From Phycisphaeraceae bacterium (GTDB taxonomy: Bacteria > Planctomycetota > Phycisphaerae > Phycisphaerales > Phycisphaeraceae): a stretch of 63,703 nucleotides of DNA. Below are positions 53,448 to 62,802 of this stretch, one piece after another. Below the pieces are notes generated by a model. That model had not been told where the DNA came from. It made no database searches and saw only the letters and a list, made by a program, of their open reading frames with translations. The DNA lies in assembly GCA_028284155.1 (NCBI GenBank), contig JANQSF010000014.1:1-63703 (forward strand), written 5' to 3'. The first letter of the stretch is position 1; the number at the start of each line of letters is the position of its first letter. A program made the position numbers and the translations under genes.

Positions 53448-53515
53448 GTCAGGTCATTTGACCTGACACGGCTCCACTACGCGCGACCGGTGTCAGGTCA
53501 AATGACCTGACCTAC
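53444..53515. repeat. GTAG-headed REP-like element, copy 2
   Basis: A 72-base copy of the 52277-52348 element. The left arm is at 53444-53471 and the right arm at 53487-53515. The arms differ from copy 1 at only a few positions. Its first four bases overlap the stop of the previous gene. Confidence 0.9.
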
Positions 53516-53562
53516 ATTCCGCTACGGTGACCGACGTACCGAGCCCACGTTAAACTCGTGTC

Positions 53563-56172
53563 ATGCGACACGTCTTATTTCATCTTGCGATCGCCACAGT
53601 TTGCTTCTTCATTGCCCTTTCATCGTGCACGGTGTGCGCGAACGCACCCGACGCGACCAACCCCAACGACCTGCGCTGCGACCTGCTGATCGTGGGCGGC
53701 GGTGAGTCGGGTTGCGCGGCGGCGGTGCAGGCGGCGCGGATGGGGGTCGGGTCGATCCTGCTGGTCAACGACATCGATTGGCTGGGCGGGCAGTTCTCAG
53801 CCGAGGCGTTGGTGGCGATCGATGAGAACACGCACGTCTCGGGCGTTCGGCATGAGCAGCCGATCCCGCGGCATGGGTTGTTCAAGGAGGTCATCGATCG
53901 GATCGAGGCGTTGAACCTGAAGAAGTACGGCGTCGCTCGGCCGGGCAATACGCGGACGATCACGACGACGCGGCCGAGCGACGCGGCGCGCGTGTTTGAA
54001 GACCTGTTGCAGCCTTACGTCGAGTCGGGGCGGTTGCGCATTGTCCGCGGCGCGCACCCCGTCGCGGCGACGATGGACGACGCGGGTCGCGCGCTGAAGG
54101 CGGTGCGGTTCAAGAGCGACAAGACGGGCAAGACGTTCAACGTCCACGCGAAGCTGACCGTCGACGCCAGCGACTGGGGCGACGTCATCAAACTGGCCGG
54201 CGCTGAGCACGCGTTCGGCCCCGACCTCAAGTCGAAATACAACGAGCCGGAAGCGCCGGCCTCGCACGACGACTACCCGGTCACCGACATGAACCCGATC
54301 ACCTACTGCATGGTGATCGTCGAGACCGACCGTTACGAGCCGATCGCCAAGCCCGCCCATTACGACCCGCGGAACTACGCGAGCCACAAGTGGCCGAAGG
54401 ACCCGCTCTGGCTGTACGGCACGCGGCGGGTGATCGACCGTTACCACTTCAAGCAGATCGATCACCCCGACGTGCTGCTGCTTTGTTTCCCCGCGTTCGA
54501 CTACCCGCTGGACAACTTGCCGCAGCGCGTGGTCGATGCGCTGGAGGCCGACGAACGCGGCGCGTCGAAGAAGAACATCGTGCAGATGTCGCGCAAGCAG
54601 CGGCAGATCGTCTTCGACGACGCGAAGCAGTATTCGCTCGGCTTCCTCTATTACCTGCAGACGGCTGTGCACGACAGGATGCCGGACAAGACGCACTCGT
54701 TCCGCCGGTTCCGGTTGAGCGAGGAGTTCGGCACGCCGGACAGGCTTCCGTTCAAGCCTTACGTGCGTGAGTCGTTGCGGCTTGAGGCGATGTACATGAT
54801 GCGTCAGCAGGATTCGCTCGGTTGGCGGGGGTCGAGCAACGCGTTCGCGAACGTCATGTACCACGACGCGGTGGCGGTGTGGCAGTTCGAGTACGACTTC
54901 CACCCGACGAAGCGTGAGTTCCTGGACGACGGCGACCCTGCCGGGCCGTGGCGGTGCGTGCATCGGCCGCTGCGCGACTGGGGCGCGCCGTACACCGGCG
55001 CGGCGACGTTTCCGATGCGCAGCCTGATCCCCGTGCGCGTTGACGGGTTGCTCGCGGGGCAGCACAACCTGGGTTTCAGCAGCATCGTCAGCTCGGCCGT
55101 GCGGTTGCACGATCAGTCGATGGCGGTGGGGCAGGCCGTGGGCGCCACGGCCGCCGTCGCTTTGAATCAAGGTGTGCAGCCGCGGGCGATCCCGTACGAC
55201 GTGAAACTGCTGGACGCCGTCTGGCGGGGCCTGGTCAAGCGTCACGGCGATGGCGGCGAGCCGGGCATGCTCTGGCCGTTCCGCGACGTGGACAGTTCGC
55301 ACCCCGCGTACGAGGCTATTCAGTTATTAGCCGTGCGCGGCGGGCTGCCGCTTGGGCCTCGCGACATCCGCTTCAAGCCGAACGCGCCGGCAACGGACGG
55401 CTGGCGGCGGCGGGTCGTGGAGCTGTCATCCGCCTTCAAGCGTTTTGACGATGCGGTGCACCCCCCGGCCGGCGACATGACCCGCGGCGAGTTCGCCAAA
55501 CAGTGGTGGGCCGTCATCGACGACCTGCCCGATCGCATCCTGCCGTTCACCGACGCCTTGTCCAGCAAGCACGACCGCGACGGCGACGGCATCCCCGACC
55601 GCGACGACGCGCTGCCGCTGAATCAGCACGCGTCGACCTGGGCCGGTGTCCCGTTGCCGGCCAATCGTGACGGCGAGCCGGACGCGCTGATTGGCGTTGT
55701 GAAGCCTGTGCTACAGATCAACTTCACGGGCAAGGGTTCGCCGCGAGTCGCGGGGTATATCAACGATTACGGACTGCCGTTCGACGTGAAGCGCAGCCGC
55801 GGCTGGTCGCGCGACCTGAGCGCGAACCACCGCCGGCGCGGCGCGATCGATGGCGCGCAGCGGGACACGTTCCTGTTCACCCGCGGGCACGACCGTTTCG
55901 AGGCGGCCCTGCCCAACGGCCGATACCGCGTGACCGTCTGCGTCGGCGACTCGGGTCACGACCAGCCGGGCCAGCGCGTCGTGGCGGAGAGTGTGGTCGT
56001 GTTCAAAGACGAGTCGACCGCCACGGGCGAGTTCGCGGAAGGCACGGCCGACGTGGAAGTCAAAGACGGCCGACTGACCATCGAGATCGGCCACCGTGAC
56101 CTGGGCGGCCGGAAGGTGAATACGTGTATCAATTGGTTGCGGGTGGTGCGTGCTCAACCGAGCGATGATTAG
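53563..56172 (+). CDS. Secreted FAD-dependent oxidoreductase with C-terminal binding domain
   Basis: An 869-residue exported protein. The signal peptide (FHLAIATVCFFIALSSCTVC) is followed by a FAD-binding motif CDLLIVGGGESGCAAAVQAARMG, then WLGGQFSAEALVAIDENTHVSG and later LTVDASDWGDVIKLAGAEHAFG. This matches the FAD-dependent oxidoreductase/xanthan lyase type common in planctomycetes. A calcium-binding-like stretch (DRDGDGIPDRDDALPLN) separates it from a C-terminal beta-sandwich domain (LQINFTGKGSPRVAGYINDYGLPFD and on) of the malectin or galactose-binding type. It probably oxidises or binds carbohydrate outside the cytoplasm; the substrate is unknown. The ATG at 53563 is the start, and the stop overlaps the convergent next gene by 4 bases. 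Confidence 0.82.
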   Translation: MRHVLFHLAIATVCFFIALSSCTVCANAPDATNPNDLRCDLLIVGGGESGCAAAVQAARMGVGSILLVNDIDWLGGQFSAEALVAIDENTHVSGVRHEQPIPRHGLFKEVIDRIEALNLKKYGVARPGNTRTITTTRPSDAARVFEDLLQPYVESGRLRIVRGAHPVAATMDDAGRALKAVRFKSDKTGKTFNVHAKLTVDASDWGDVIKLAGAEHAFGPDLKSKYNEPEAPASHDDYPVTDMNPITYCMVIVETDRYEPIAKPAHYDPRNYASHKWPKDPLWLYGTRRVIDRYHFKQIDHPDVLLLCFPAFDYPLDNLPQRVVDALEADERGASKKNIVQMSRKQRQIVFDDAKQYSLGFLYYLQTAVHDRMPDKTHSFRRFRLSEEFGTPDRLPFKPYVRESLRLEAMYMMRQQDSLGWRGSSNAFANVMYHDAVAVWQFEYDFHPTKREFLDDGDPAGPWRCVHRPLRDWGAPYTGAATFPMRSLIPVRVDGLLAGQHNLGFSSIVSSAVRLHDQSMAVGQAVGATAAVALNQGVQPRAIPYDVKLLDAVWRGLVKRHGDGGEPGMLWPFRDVDSSHPAYEAIQLLAVRGGLPLGPRDIRFKPNAPATDGWRRRVVELSSAFKRFDDAVHPPAGDMTRGEFAKQWWAVIDDLPDRILPFTDALSSKHDRDGDGIPDRDDALPLNQHASTWAGVPLPANRDGEPDALIGVVKPVLQINFTGKGSPRVAGYINDYGLPFDVKRSRGWSRDLSANHRRRGAIDGAQRDTFLFTRGHDRFEAALPNGRYRVTVCVGDSGHDQPGQRVVAESVVVFKDESTATGEFAEGTADVEVKDGRLTIEIGHRDLGGRKVNTCINWLRVVRAQPSDD

Positions 56173-56561
56173 TTATCGTTTTCCACCACGACCTTAAACT
56201 TAATGCCGTCTGTCATATCTAGCCCGAACGCCAACGGCCAATGGATCGTGCCTCGATCTTCGACCTGGAGTTCGATCAACTCCGGCGTGCCGACCTCGAC
56301 ATCGAATCGGCCTTGCGCGTCGGTTGTTGTGTGGTGATCCCCCGACGTGTCGGCAACTGAAACGGGCAAGCCCGCGATGGGGTTGTCGTGACTGTCGACC
56401 ACCACGCCCGACGCATGCCGAGCGTTCCCGGAGTCCGACCACGTCACATGAATCGTGCCGTCACGTTGTGATGGATACCAGGGCGAAAGGCGGACGAGAA
56501 CGATCATGGCTGCGAGCCACACGAGAACGAACAGGAGTATGGTTCGTTTGGTCCGGGTCAT
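56169..56561 (-). CDS. Carboxypeptidase-regulatory-like membrane protein
   Basis: A 130-residue protein. The N-terminal membrane helix (TILLFVLVWLAAMIVLV) is followed by a beta-sandwich of the carboxypeptidase D regulatory type (GVVVDSHDNPIAGLPVSVADTSGDHHTTTDAQGRFDVEVG), usually a surface or periplasmic adhesion or binding module. The start is ATG 56561. It lies between the FAD oxidoreductase gene (4-base convergent overlap) and the 2-oxoacid oxidoreductase gene. Confidence 0.65.
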   Translation of the reverse strand: MTRTKRTILLFVLVWLAAMIVLVRLSPWYPSQRDGTIHVTWSDSGNARHASGVVVDSHDNPIAGLPVSVADTSGDHHTTTDAQGRFDVEVGTPELIELQVEDRGTIHWPLAFGLDMTDGIKFKVVVENDN

Positions 56562-56577
56562 GATCCTGCATGTGGAG

Positions 56578-59500
56578 TCAGTTGGCGCCCGTCCCGCTCG
56601 GCACGATCGTCAACGGCACGACCACCTCACCCACGCCCGCGGGTTTCGGCGCACCGCTCCCTTCGCGTGGCCCTGCCGGCGGCGGGGTGAAGTCGGCCGG
56701 TTCGGTCGCGAGCAGCGCCTCGGCCTGTCGGACAGACGCCTCGATCTTTGGGTAGCGCACCTCGCGGTAGCCGGTCACCGATTGCGGGGTCGAGACGATG
56801 GCCAGCCAGCGTTCGTAGTCGCGGTCGTATTCGTTGGAGTCGAACGACAGGCGGTCGACGAGCGTCTCGTACCAGTCGCGGTGTTCGCGTTCGCGTTTGT
56901 GCCAGCCGGGCAGGAGGTTTCGGAGGAAGCGGGCCCGCGACATGAGGCGGAGTTGCCAGTCTCTGGCTTTGAACTCGAAGCGGATGCGTCGGCCGAACAC
57001 CTCGAACTCGGGGCGGTTGTGGTGCTTGTAGACGATGCGGTCGCCGCGGTCGGGGTTGACGTTGAACCGCCGGCGGTCGCGCTTGTATTTCTCGGGGTTG
57101 GTCAGCAGGGCCGAGACGTACACCTCGTCCTTGATGAGCATGACCTTGGCCAGGTTCCACGCCACGGCCCGCGTGATGCGGTAGCCCTTGCTCGGGTCGT
57201 CTTTCTCGAACACCTCGACCAGGCGTTTGCAGTAGCGGCGAGCGTAGTCGATCCCGCCCCAGACGAAACAGTCGAACGCGCGGATGACGACGTCGCGCGA
57301 GAGGTGTTCGTCGACGCGCAGCCCCTTGGCGGCGCGCATCGTTTGCTTCATGAGCACGCGGAACTGCTTGGCCAACTGCTTGCCGCGTTCGCCGCCGTAC
57401 CACGCGCGGATCGTGTTGACCTTCCGCCGAAACGCCTTGCGCGCCGACTCGACCGCGTGCGTCGGGTCCACGACGAACAGTTCGGGACGCACGGCGATCT
57501 TTCGGCCGATGTTGAACGCGCGCAGGTTGCGGTCGGTCTCGTGGCGGATGACGGTGCGGATCGCCTTCTCGATCGCCTCGGGCGTCAGCGGCAGGTAGCC
57601 CTTCTGGAACGCGATGCCCAGCATCATGATGTTGCCGTACAACTTCGAGTCGAGCACGCGTTCGCACAGGTCGCCGACGTTAAACCCGAAGCAATGCCCC
57701 TCACGTGTGTAGCGCCCGAGCGTCTGCTGCAACGCGTCCACGTCGAAATCGTCCTGCCCCATCAGCGACAGGATGGTCGGCGTCTTGGCGGTGTTGACCA
57801 CGGCCGCGGTGTGCTGCTTCGACGCGACGCGGTACGGGTGTTGCGGGTCGAGGGCGCGCACGGCTTCGAGCAGATCGACACCGAGCAGCAGGTCGGCTCG
57901 GCCGTACGGGATCATGGGCGTCGTGACGGGTTCAACGCCCGGTCGTTGCGTGTCGCCGGTTTTCGACTGCGTCGCGCCGGGGATCGGCACGGTTACGCCG
58001 CCGTCACTCGTGCGTTTGATGCTGCCGGCCTCGGGCTGCGTGTAGACGAGTTGGCTGAACACGCCGCCGTTGCGGATCGCCAGGCCTTTCTTGTCGAGGA
58101 ACTGGACGTGGTAGCCCATCTCGTGGCCGGCCGTGACGAGGATCGCCGTCGCCACGCCGATGCCCATGCCGCCCACGCCCGCCAGGTAGCAACGCCACTG
58201 CTCCTGCTCGGCGTGCACCGGCCGAGGCGGCGGCGGCAGGTCGGAAAGCTCGACGTGCTCGTCACCCATCCGCTTGGGCTGCTTTCGGTGGATGGTCACT
58301 TCCTCGAACGACGGGCAGGCGTGGATGCGGTGACACGCGCCGTCGTTGACGCACCACGAAAAGTCGGTCTGAATCTTCGGGCCGTAATCGGTGTCGACCA
58401 TGTTCAGGCCGGGGCAGCCCGTCTGGTTCGTGCACTCGAGGCAGAACTCGCACACCTCGGTCGCGACGTTCATGTGCGTCTTGACCGGCAGGAAGCCCTG
58501 CTCCTTCAGGTCTTTGTTTTCCTCTCGCCGCGCGCGGCGATGGAACGTGATGCCGCACTCCTTGTCGGCGATGACGATCTTCACGCCGTCGGCCAGGATC
58601 GTCTGCTCCATGAGCTGCCGGTAACGGTCGCGGTCGGACGGGTCGATGCGGACGATGCGCACGTCGCGCGCGATCTGCTTCGGGATCATCCCGCTGACGA
58701 TGCGCTCGATGTCCTGCGGCGTGGTCGATCGGCCCATCACGTCGGTCTGTCGGCCGGCGTGCGTCTGGTGGCCGGTCATCGCCGTAGTCTTGTTCTCTAA
58801 TATGATGTAAGTAATGTCCTGCCCGGCGTTGATCGAGTTGCTGATCGCGACCTGGCCGGAGTGGAAGAACGTCCCGTCGCCCATGAACACGAGCTGCTTG
58901 TTGTCGATGAACGGGTCGACGCCGCTGCCCGTCGCGCCGCCCAGGCCCATGCCGCTGTAGTTGTGCATCAGCGGCTTGTTCGGCTCGAACATCAGCATCG
59001 TGTAGCAGCCCGTGTCGCCGTGGCACACGAGGTCGACCGGCTTGCGCTTGTGCTTGCTGAGCATGTACTGCGGGTCGAGCAGGTCGTTGCGCAACTCGAG
59101 CAGCACGCTCGACGAGTCGCGGTGCGGGCAGCCGGGGCAGAAGGCCGGCGTCCGCGTCGGGATGTTCACCTCGTAGTCGGCTGTGCCCTCGATCCGGGCA
59201 AGCTCGTCGCTCAGGCGGCCGTTGGTCAGTTGGATTGGTAGCGTTGGGTGGTTCTTGATCAGCGGCACGAGCCGTTCGATCAGGACCGACGGGTTCAGCC
59301 CGCGCGTCTCCGGGACGCCCGGCAGATTGCGGGGGAATCGCTTGCCATAGACCTGTGTATCCAGTGTGCCGGCCTGACGCAGTGGATTGAGAATGTCCAG
59401 CACCTGCCGTTCGACGAAGCCGCGGCGTTCCTCGATCACGATGACCTGCTCGCACTGCTGCGCGAACTCGGTCACGATCGCGGGGTCGACCGGGTAGACC

Positions 59501-60393
59501 AGCCCGAGCTTGAGGATCGGCAGCGGCCCGAGCAGGCCAAGATCGTGCAACGCGTGCGTCAGGTACGAGTGCGCGCTGCCGGCGGCGATGAAGCCCATCG
59601 GCACGCGTTCGCCCTTCTGCGGCTTGTGCAGGATGCGGTTGACGCCGAGTTGGCGGGCCTTGTCCATCACGGCCGCGTGACGCTCGTGCATCGCCATCTC
59701 ACGCCGCCAGGTACGCGGCGGCAGCAGCACGGTGTTCTCAAGATTCGGCTCGACGTCGTGCGCGTAGCTGAGCGTACGCTTCTGCTTTTCGTTGAACGTC
59801 GGGAAGTGGTTCGGGTAACACTCGACCGTCCCGCCGCCGTCGGCGTGCGCGGTCGTGATGATGTAGCCCATGAAGATGCGGCCGGCTTTGCCCAACTCGA
59901 ACGCCAGGCCGACCCAGTCTTTGACCTCCTGCGGGCTGGACGGCTCGATGCACGGCATGCGCACGTGCTCGGCCAGGTAGCGCGAGTCGGCCGGCACCTG
60001 CGTCGAGTCGCTCCAAGGGTCGTCGCCGCAAACGACCACGCCGCCGGAGTCGCCCACCGTGCCCGCGAGCACGCCCAACGCCATCGCGTCGGACGCGACA
60101 TGCACGCCCACGCTTTTCATCGCCGTGATCGCGCGACAGCCGGCCATCTGCGCGCCGTTGACCATCGCCATCGACAGCGCCTCGTTGTTCGCGATGCGCG
60201 CGACGACGCCGTGTTCGGTCAGCAACGGCGAGAGCGATTCGAGCACGTCAAAGAACGACGCCACGGGTGAGCCGGGGTAGCCGGTCATCAGGTGCACGCC
60301 GTCGCGCGTCTCGAGCGCGCCTTTGACCAGCAACTCGTTGCCGGTGAAGATCGCGCGCCCCGCGTCCATCGCAAATCGTGGATCAATCTTCAT
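56578..60393 (-). CDS. Fused indolepyruvate-type 2-oxoacid:ferredoxin oxidoreductase
   Basis: A 1271-residue fusion of IorA-like and IorB-like halves. The first half has the pyrimidine-binding part (YPGSPVASFFDVLESLSP), a CPGCPH motif near residue 420 and the TPP motif GDGTFFHSGQVAISNSINAGQ. A cysteine-rich stretch (CEFCLECTNQTGC, CVNDGACHRIHAC) may bind iron-sulfur clusters but has fewer cysteines than a standard two-cluster ferredoxin domain. The second half is the gamma-like domain (LAGVGGMGIGVATAILVTAGHEMGYHV, GVDLLEAVRALD). The C-terminal 250 residues are a large helical region found in this fused class (DUF6537-like). It decarboxylates an aryl or branched 2-oxoacid, passing electrons to ferredoxin. 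The ATG at 60393 is the start. Confidence 0.85.
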   Translation of the reverse strand: MKIDPRFAMDAGRAIFTGNELLVKGALETRDGVHLMTGYPGSPVASFFDVLESLSPLLTEHGVVARIANNEALSMAMVNGAQMAGCRAITAMKSVGVHVASDAMALGVLAGTVGDSGGVVVCGDDPWSDSTQVPADSRYLAEHVRMPCIEPSSPQEVKDWVGLAFELGKAGRIFMGYIITTAHADGGGTVECYPNHFPTFNEKQKRTLSYAHDVEPNLENTVLLPPRTWRREMAMHERHAAVMDKARQLGVNRILHKPQKGERVPMGFIAAGSAHSYLTHALHDLGLLGPLPILKLGLVYPVDPAIVTEFAQQCEQVIVIEERRGFVERQVLDILNPLRQAGTLDTQVYGKRFPRNLPGVPETRGLNPSVLIERLVPLIKNHPTLPIQLTNGRLSDELARIEGTADYEVNIPTRTPAFCPGCPHRDSSSVLLELRNDLLDPQYMLSKHKRKPVDLVCHGDTGCYTMLMFEPNKPLMHNYSGMGLGGATGSGVDPFIDNKQLVFMGDGTFFHSGQVAISNSINAGQDITYIILENKTTAMTGHQTHAGRQTDVMGRSTTPQDIERIVSGMIPKQIARDVRIVRIDPSDRDRYRQLMEQTILADGVKIVIADKECGITFHRRARREENKDLKEQGFLPVKTHMNVATEVCEFCLECTNQTGCPGLNMVDTDYGPKIQTDFSWCVNDGACHRIHACPSFEEVTIHRKQPKRMGDEHVELSDLPPPPRPVHAEQEQWRCYLAGVGGMGIGVATAILVTAGHEMGYHVQFLDKKGLAIRNGGVFSQLVYTQPEAGSIKRTSDGGVTVPIPGATQSKTGDTQRPGVEPVTTPMIPYGRADLLLGVDLLEAVRALDPQHPYRVASKQHTAAVVNTAKTPTILSLMGQDDFDVDALQQTLGRYTREGHCFGFNVGDLCERVLDSKLYGNIMMLGIAFQKGYLPLTPEAIEKAIRTVIRHETDRNLRAFNIGRKIAVRPELFVVDPTHAVESARKAFRRKVNTIRAWYGGERGKQLAKQFRVLMKQTMRAAKGLRVDEHLSRDVVIRAFDCFVWGGIDYARRYCKRLVEVFEKDDPSKGYRITRAVAWNLAKVMLIKDEVYVSALLTNPEKYKRDRRRFNVNPDRGDRIVYKHHNRPEFEVFGRRIRFEFKARDWQLRLMSRARFLRNLLPGWHKREREHRDWYETLVDRLSFDSNEYDRDYERWLAIVSTPQSVTGYREVRYPKIEASVRQAEALLATEPADFTPPPAGPREGSGAPKPAGVGEVVVPLTIVPSGTGAN

Positions 60394-60930
60394 GGGGACC
60401 GTGTTCCCCGCTCACTGGTTCGCCGCCAACCGGGGGTTGCTCTGCGGAGTCGCCTTTGGGAGCGCTTTCCGCCGACCCCTTCCGGGGGCGCTTCCGGGGG
60501 TGAAGGGCAATTCGCAAGGGACAATCATACGCGCTAAAGCAAACCCACACCAACCCCTGCACGACTTCCCCGAACCGCCCGTTCTCCGCGCGAGGCTGGG
60601 CCATTTCAATGGCCTAGCCCTGCGTCCCTGTCGCTTCGGACCAAACCGATTCAACCGCGGATGCCGCGGATAAGACTCGATCCGATAACCCGTCACCGCC
60701 TTTGGGCGATTCCGACCCAACGCCGCAAGCAATGCGAAGCATCGGAAAGCAACGAGTGGCGAGGTGCGAGTGACGAGTGACGAAGTCAGACCACGCCCCG
60801 ACCACCCTCCGACTTCGCCACTCGTCACTCGCCATTCCGCCCATTGCCCGTTCCGCCCCTCTCCCATCCGCGTCATCCGCGGTTGTTTCGACCCTTCTGT
60901 TACACTGGTCAGGTCGCCAAGGAGCCGATC
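60394..60930. repeat. Gap with inverted heptad and hairpin elements
   Basis: This 537-base gap contains an inverted pair CCGCGGATGCCGCGGAT/ATCCGCGTCATCCGCGG (60650-60680 with 60862-60890) enclosing a heptad pair (60752-60787 with 60810-60838, units such as GAGTGAC and CGAAGTC). The heptad pair is the family seen at 43432-43557. No gene is seen. The vWA gene has AAGGAG at 60919-60924. Confidence 0.83.
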
Positions 60931-62802
60931 ATGCCACGCACACGCACCGGGTTGGTCGTTGTCTCGACGCTGATGTTTCTGCAGGGCGCGATGGTTTGTG
61001 ATGCTGAAGCCAGCGTCGCGGCTGTGCTCGGCGCGAAGGACGAGGCGACCAAAGGGCAGGCCGTCGTCCGCATGCGACGCAACATGAAAGCGTCCGACAT
61101 CATCGACCTGGCTCGCAAGGAGAAGGACAATTCCATCGTCGAACTCGCGCTGGGCAATTACCTCGAAACGAAAGCCAAGGGTCGCGAGGCGGTGAATGTC
61201 GTCGTGTTGTGTGCAAAGCGACGCGGCATGCTCGAGTCCACCGCCGCGCTCGTGTCGATGAACACGGTCATGGCCGACGTCGTTAACGCGCTGGCGGGCG
61301 AAGGCAAAGACCCCGACCGATTGGCCGCGCTCATCTTGGCCAACTACGCACGCGCCAAGGCCGCGCCCATCCCGCGCTTCGCGCCCAAAGAAATGCACGC
61401 CAACGGCGGCGACCCCGACCCCGACGCCCCCCCAGCCAAGCCCGCCGCCAAGCCCAAGAAAAACGCCAACAAGAAAAAGAAGAACGCCGCACGCGCAGGC
61501 GCGGCCGTCTCCGCCCTGCACAAGGCCGACCCCGCGCAGATCGTCAAAGCGCTCAACAAACTGCTCGAAAGCCGTGACGAGATCACGCTCGAATTGGCCA
61601 TCGTCGCCGCCGCGCTGCTCAAGGTGAAAGACGTGCAGGCCGCCGTCGAAGCGCTCAACCTCGCCAAGTCGAACGAGGCCGAGGCCGCGCGACTTTATTA
61701 CCTCGCACGCATCGGCCAACCGCTGCCCGAAGAAACCGTCCAAAACGTCTTCCGCCGACCCGACCGCCCGACGCGCATCTACACCAAGCTGTCGCCCGTC
61801 TTCTCCAGCTACGACCCGCGCAGCCCCGCGTGGGGTTACGGCTGCGACGCGATCGCCGCCGCCAAGTCGACCAAGCACCTCGACCTCGTCCACAAAGCGC
61901 TCAACACCAGCAAAGACCTGCGCACGCGCATCGACGCCGCCCGCGCCTGCGAAGCGCTCGGCTCGCCCACGTCCGTCGAACACCTGCTCAAAGCCCTGCC
62001 AGCCGACGATTGGCCCCTGCGCATCGCCGTCGCCTCGGCGCTGGGCGCGATTCCCGACGCCAAGTCTGTCGAGCCGCTCATCGCTCAACTCGAAGAGGAA
62101 AAGGGCAGGCTCCGCCTCGACATGGTCTACGCCCTGTCGTCCATCGCCCTGGCCCAGAAGTCGGCCACCGCGTCCGGCTGGTCCGGTTGGTGGGAGGGCG
62201 CCCAGTCCGGCTTCAAGCCCGACCCCAAAGCCACCGCCGCCTACCGCGCCAAGTTCCGCGTGCAGGACATGAACGTCGCGCCCACCGGCGCGTTCTACGA
62301 CGTGCCGCTGTTCAGCGACCGCGTCGCGTTCGTGCTCGACACCTCCGCCTCGATGCGCGGCGACAAGTTCAAGTCGCTCAAGGAAAACCTCGCCACCACG
62401 ATGCAGGGCCTCAAGCCGTTCGTCCGCTTCAACGTCATCGACTTCGGCGGCCACGTCCAGACCATGTTCCCTGGCCGACTCCTGCCCGCCGGCCAGGTGC
62501 GGGCCGACACCTTGCGGGCTGTCGAGTACATGAAGCTCACGCTCGGCACGCGCACCTACGACGGCATGGAAGCCGCCTACCGCCTGCCCGGCCTCGACAC
62601 CATCATGTTCCTCTCCGACGGCGCCCCCGTCGCCAGCAAGGTCAACGCGTGGGCGAAGATCATGTACATCACGCACCTCTACAACCGCTACCGCCCGATC
62701 GCCATCTACACCGTCGAGTTCGAAGCGTCCGCGCGAAACCTCCTCGCCCTCCGCGAGATGGCGGCCCGCTTCGCCGGCAAGAGCGGCGCGCCGCAGGATT
62801 GA
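60931..62802 (+). CDS. HEAT-repeat and von Willebrand factor A domain protein
   Basis: A 623-residue exported protein. A short N-terminal signal (RTGLVVVSTLMFLQGAMVCDA) is followed by alpha-helical HEAT-like repeats, interrupted near residues 165-195 by a Lys/Pro/Ala linker (KPAAKPKKNANKKKKN). The vWA domain begins near residue 465 with the MIDAS motif FVLDTSASMRG; GTRTYDGMEAAYRLPGLDTIMFLSDGAPV completes it. Such proteins bind partners through a metal ion at the cell surface or periplasm. The ATG at 60931 has AAGGAG six bases upstream; the frame is open to 60844 but the signal peptide starts here. Confidence 0.82.
   Translation: MPRTRTGLVVVSTLMFLQGAMVCDAEASVAAVLGAKDEATKGQAVVRMRRNMKASDIIDLARKEKDNSIVELALGNYLETKAKGREAVNVVVLCAKRRGMLESTAALVSMNTVMADVVNALAGEGKDPDRLAALILANYARAKAAPIPRFAPKEMHANGGDPDPDAPPAKPAAKPKKNANKKKKNAARAGAAVSALHKADPAQIVKALNKLLESRDEITLELAIVAAALLKVKDVQAAVEALNLAKSNEAEAARLYYLARIGQPLPEETVQNVFRRPDRPTRIYTKLSPVFSSYDPRSPAWGYGCDAIAAAKSTKHLDLVHKALNTSKDLRTRIDAARACEALGSPTSVEHLLKALPADDWPLRIAVASALGAIPDAKSVEPLIAQLEEEKGRLRLDMVYALSSIALAQKSATASGWSGWWEGAQSGFKPDPKATAAYRAKFRVQDMNVAPTGAFYDVPLFSDRVAFVLDTSASMRGDKFKSLKENLATTMQGLKPFVRFNVIDFGGHVQTMFPGRLLPAGQVRADTLRAVEYMKLTLGTRTYDGMEAAYRLPGLDTIMFLSDGAPVASKVNAWAKIMYITHLYNRYRPIAIYTVEFEASARNLLALREMAARFAGKSGAPQD

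Noticed and set aside
56455..58800. A 781-codon open frame on the plus strand opposite the 2-oxoacid oxidoreductase
   Set aside because: It lies antisense to a well-supported enzyme, shows no domain and has the composition of GC-rich antisense.
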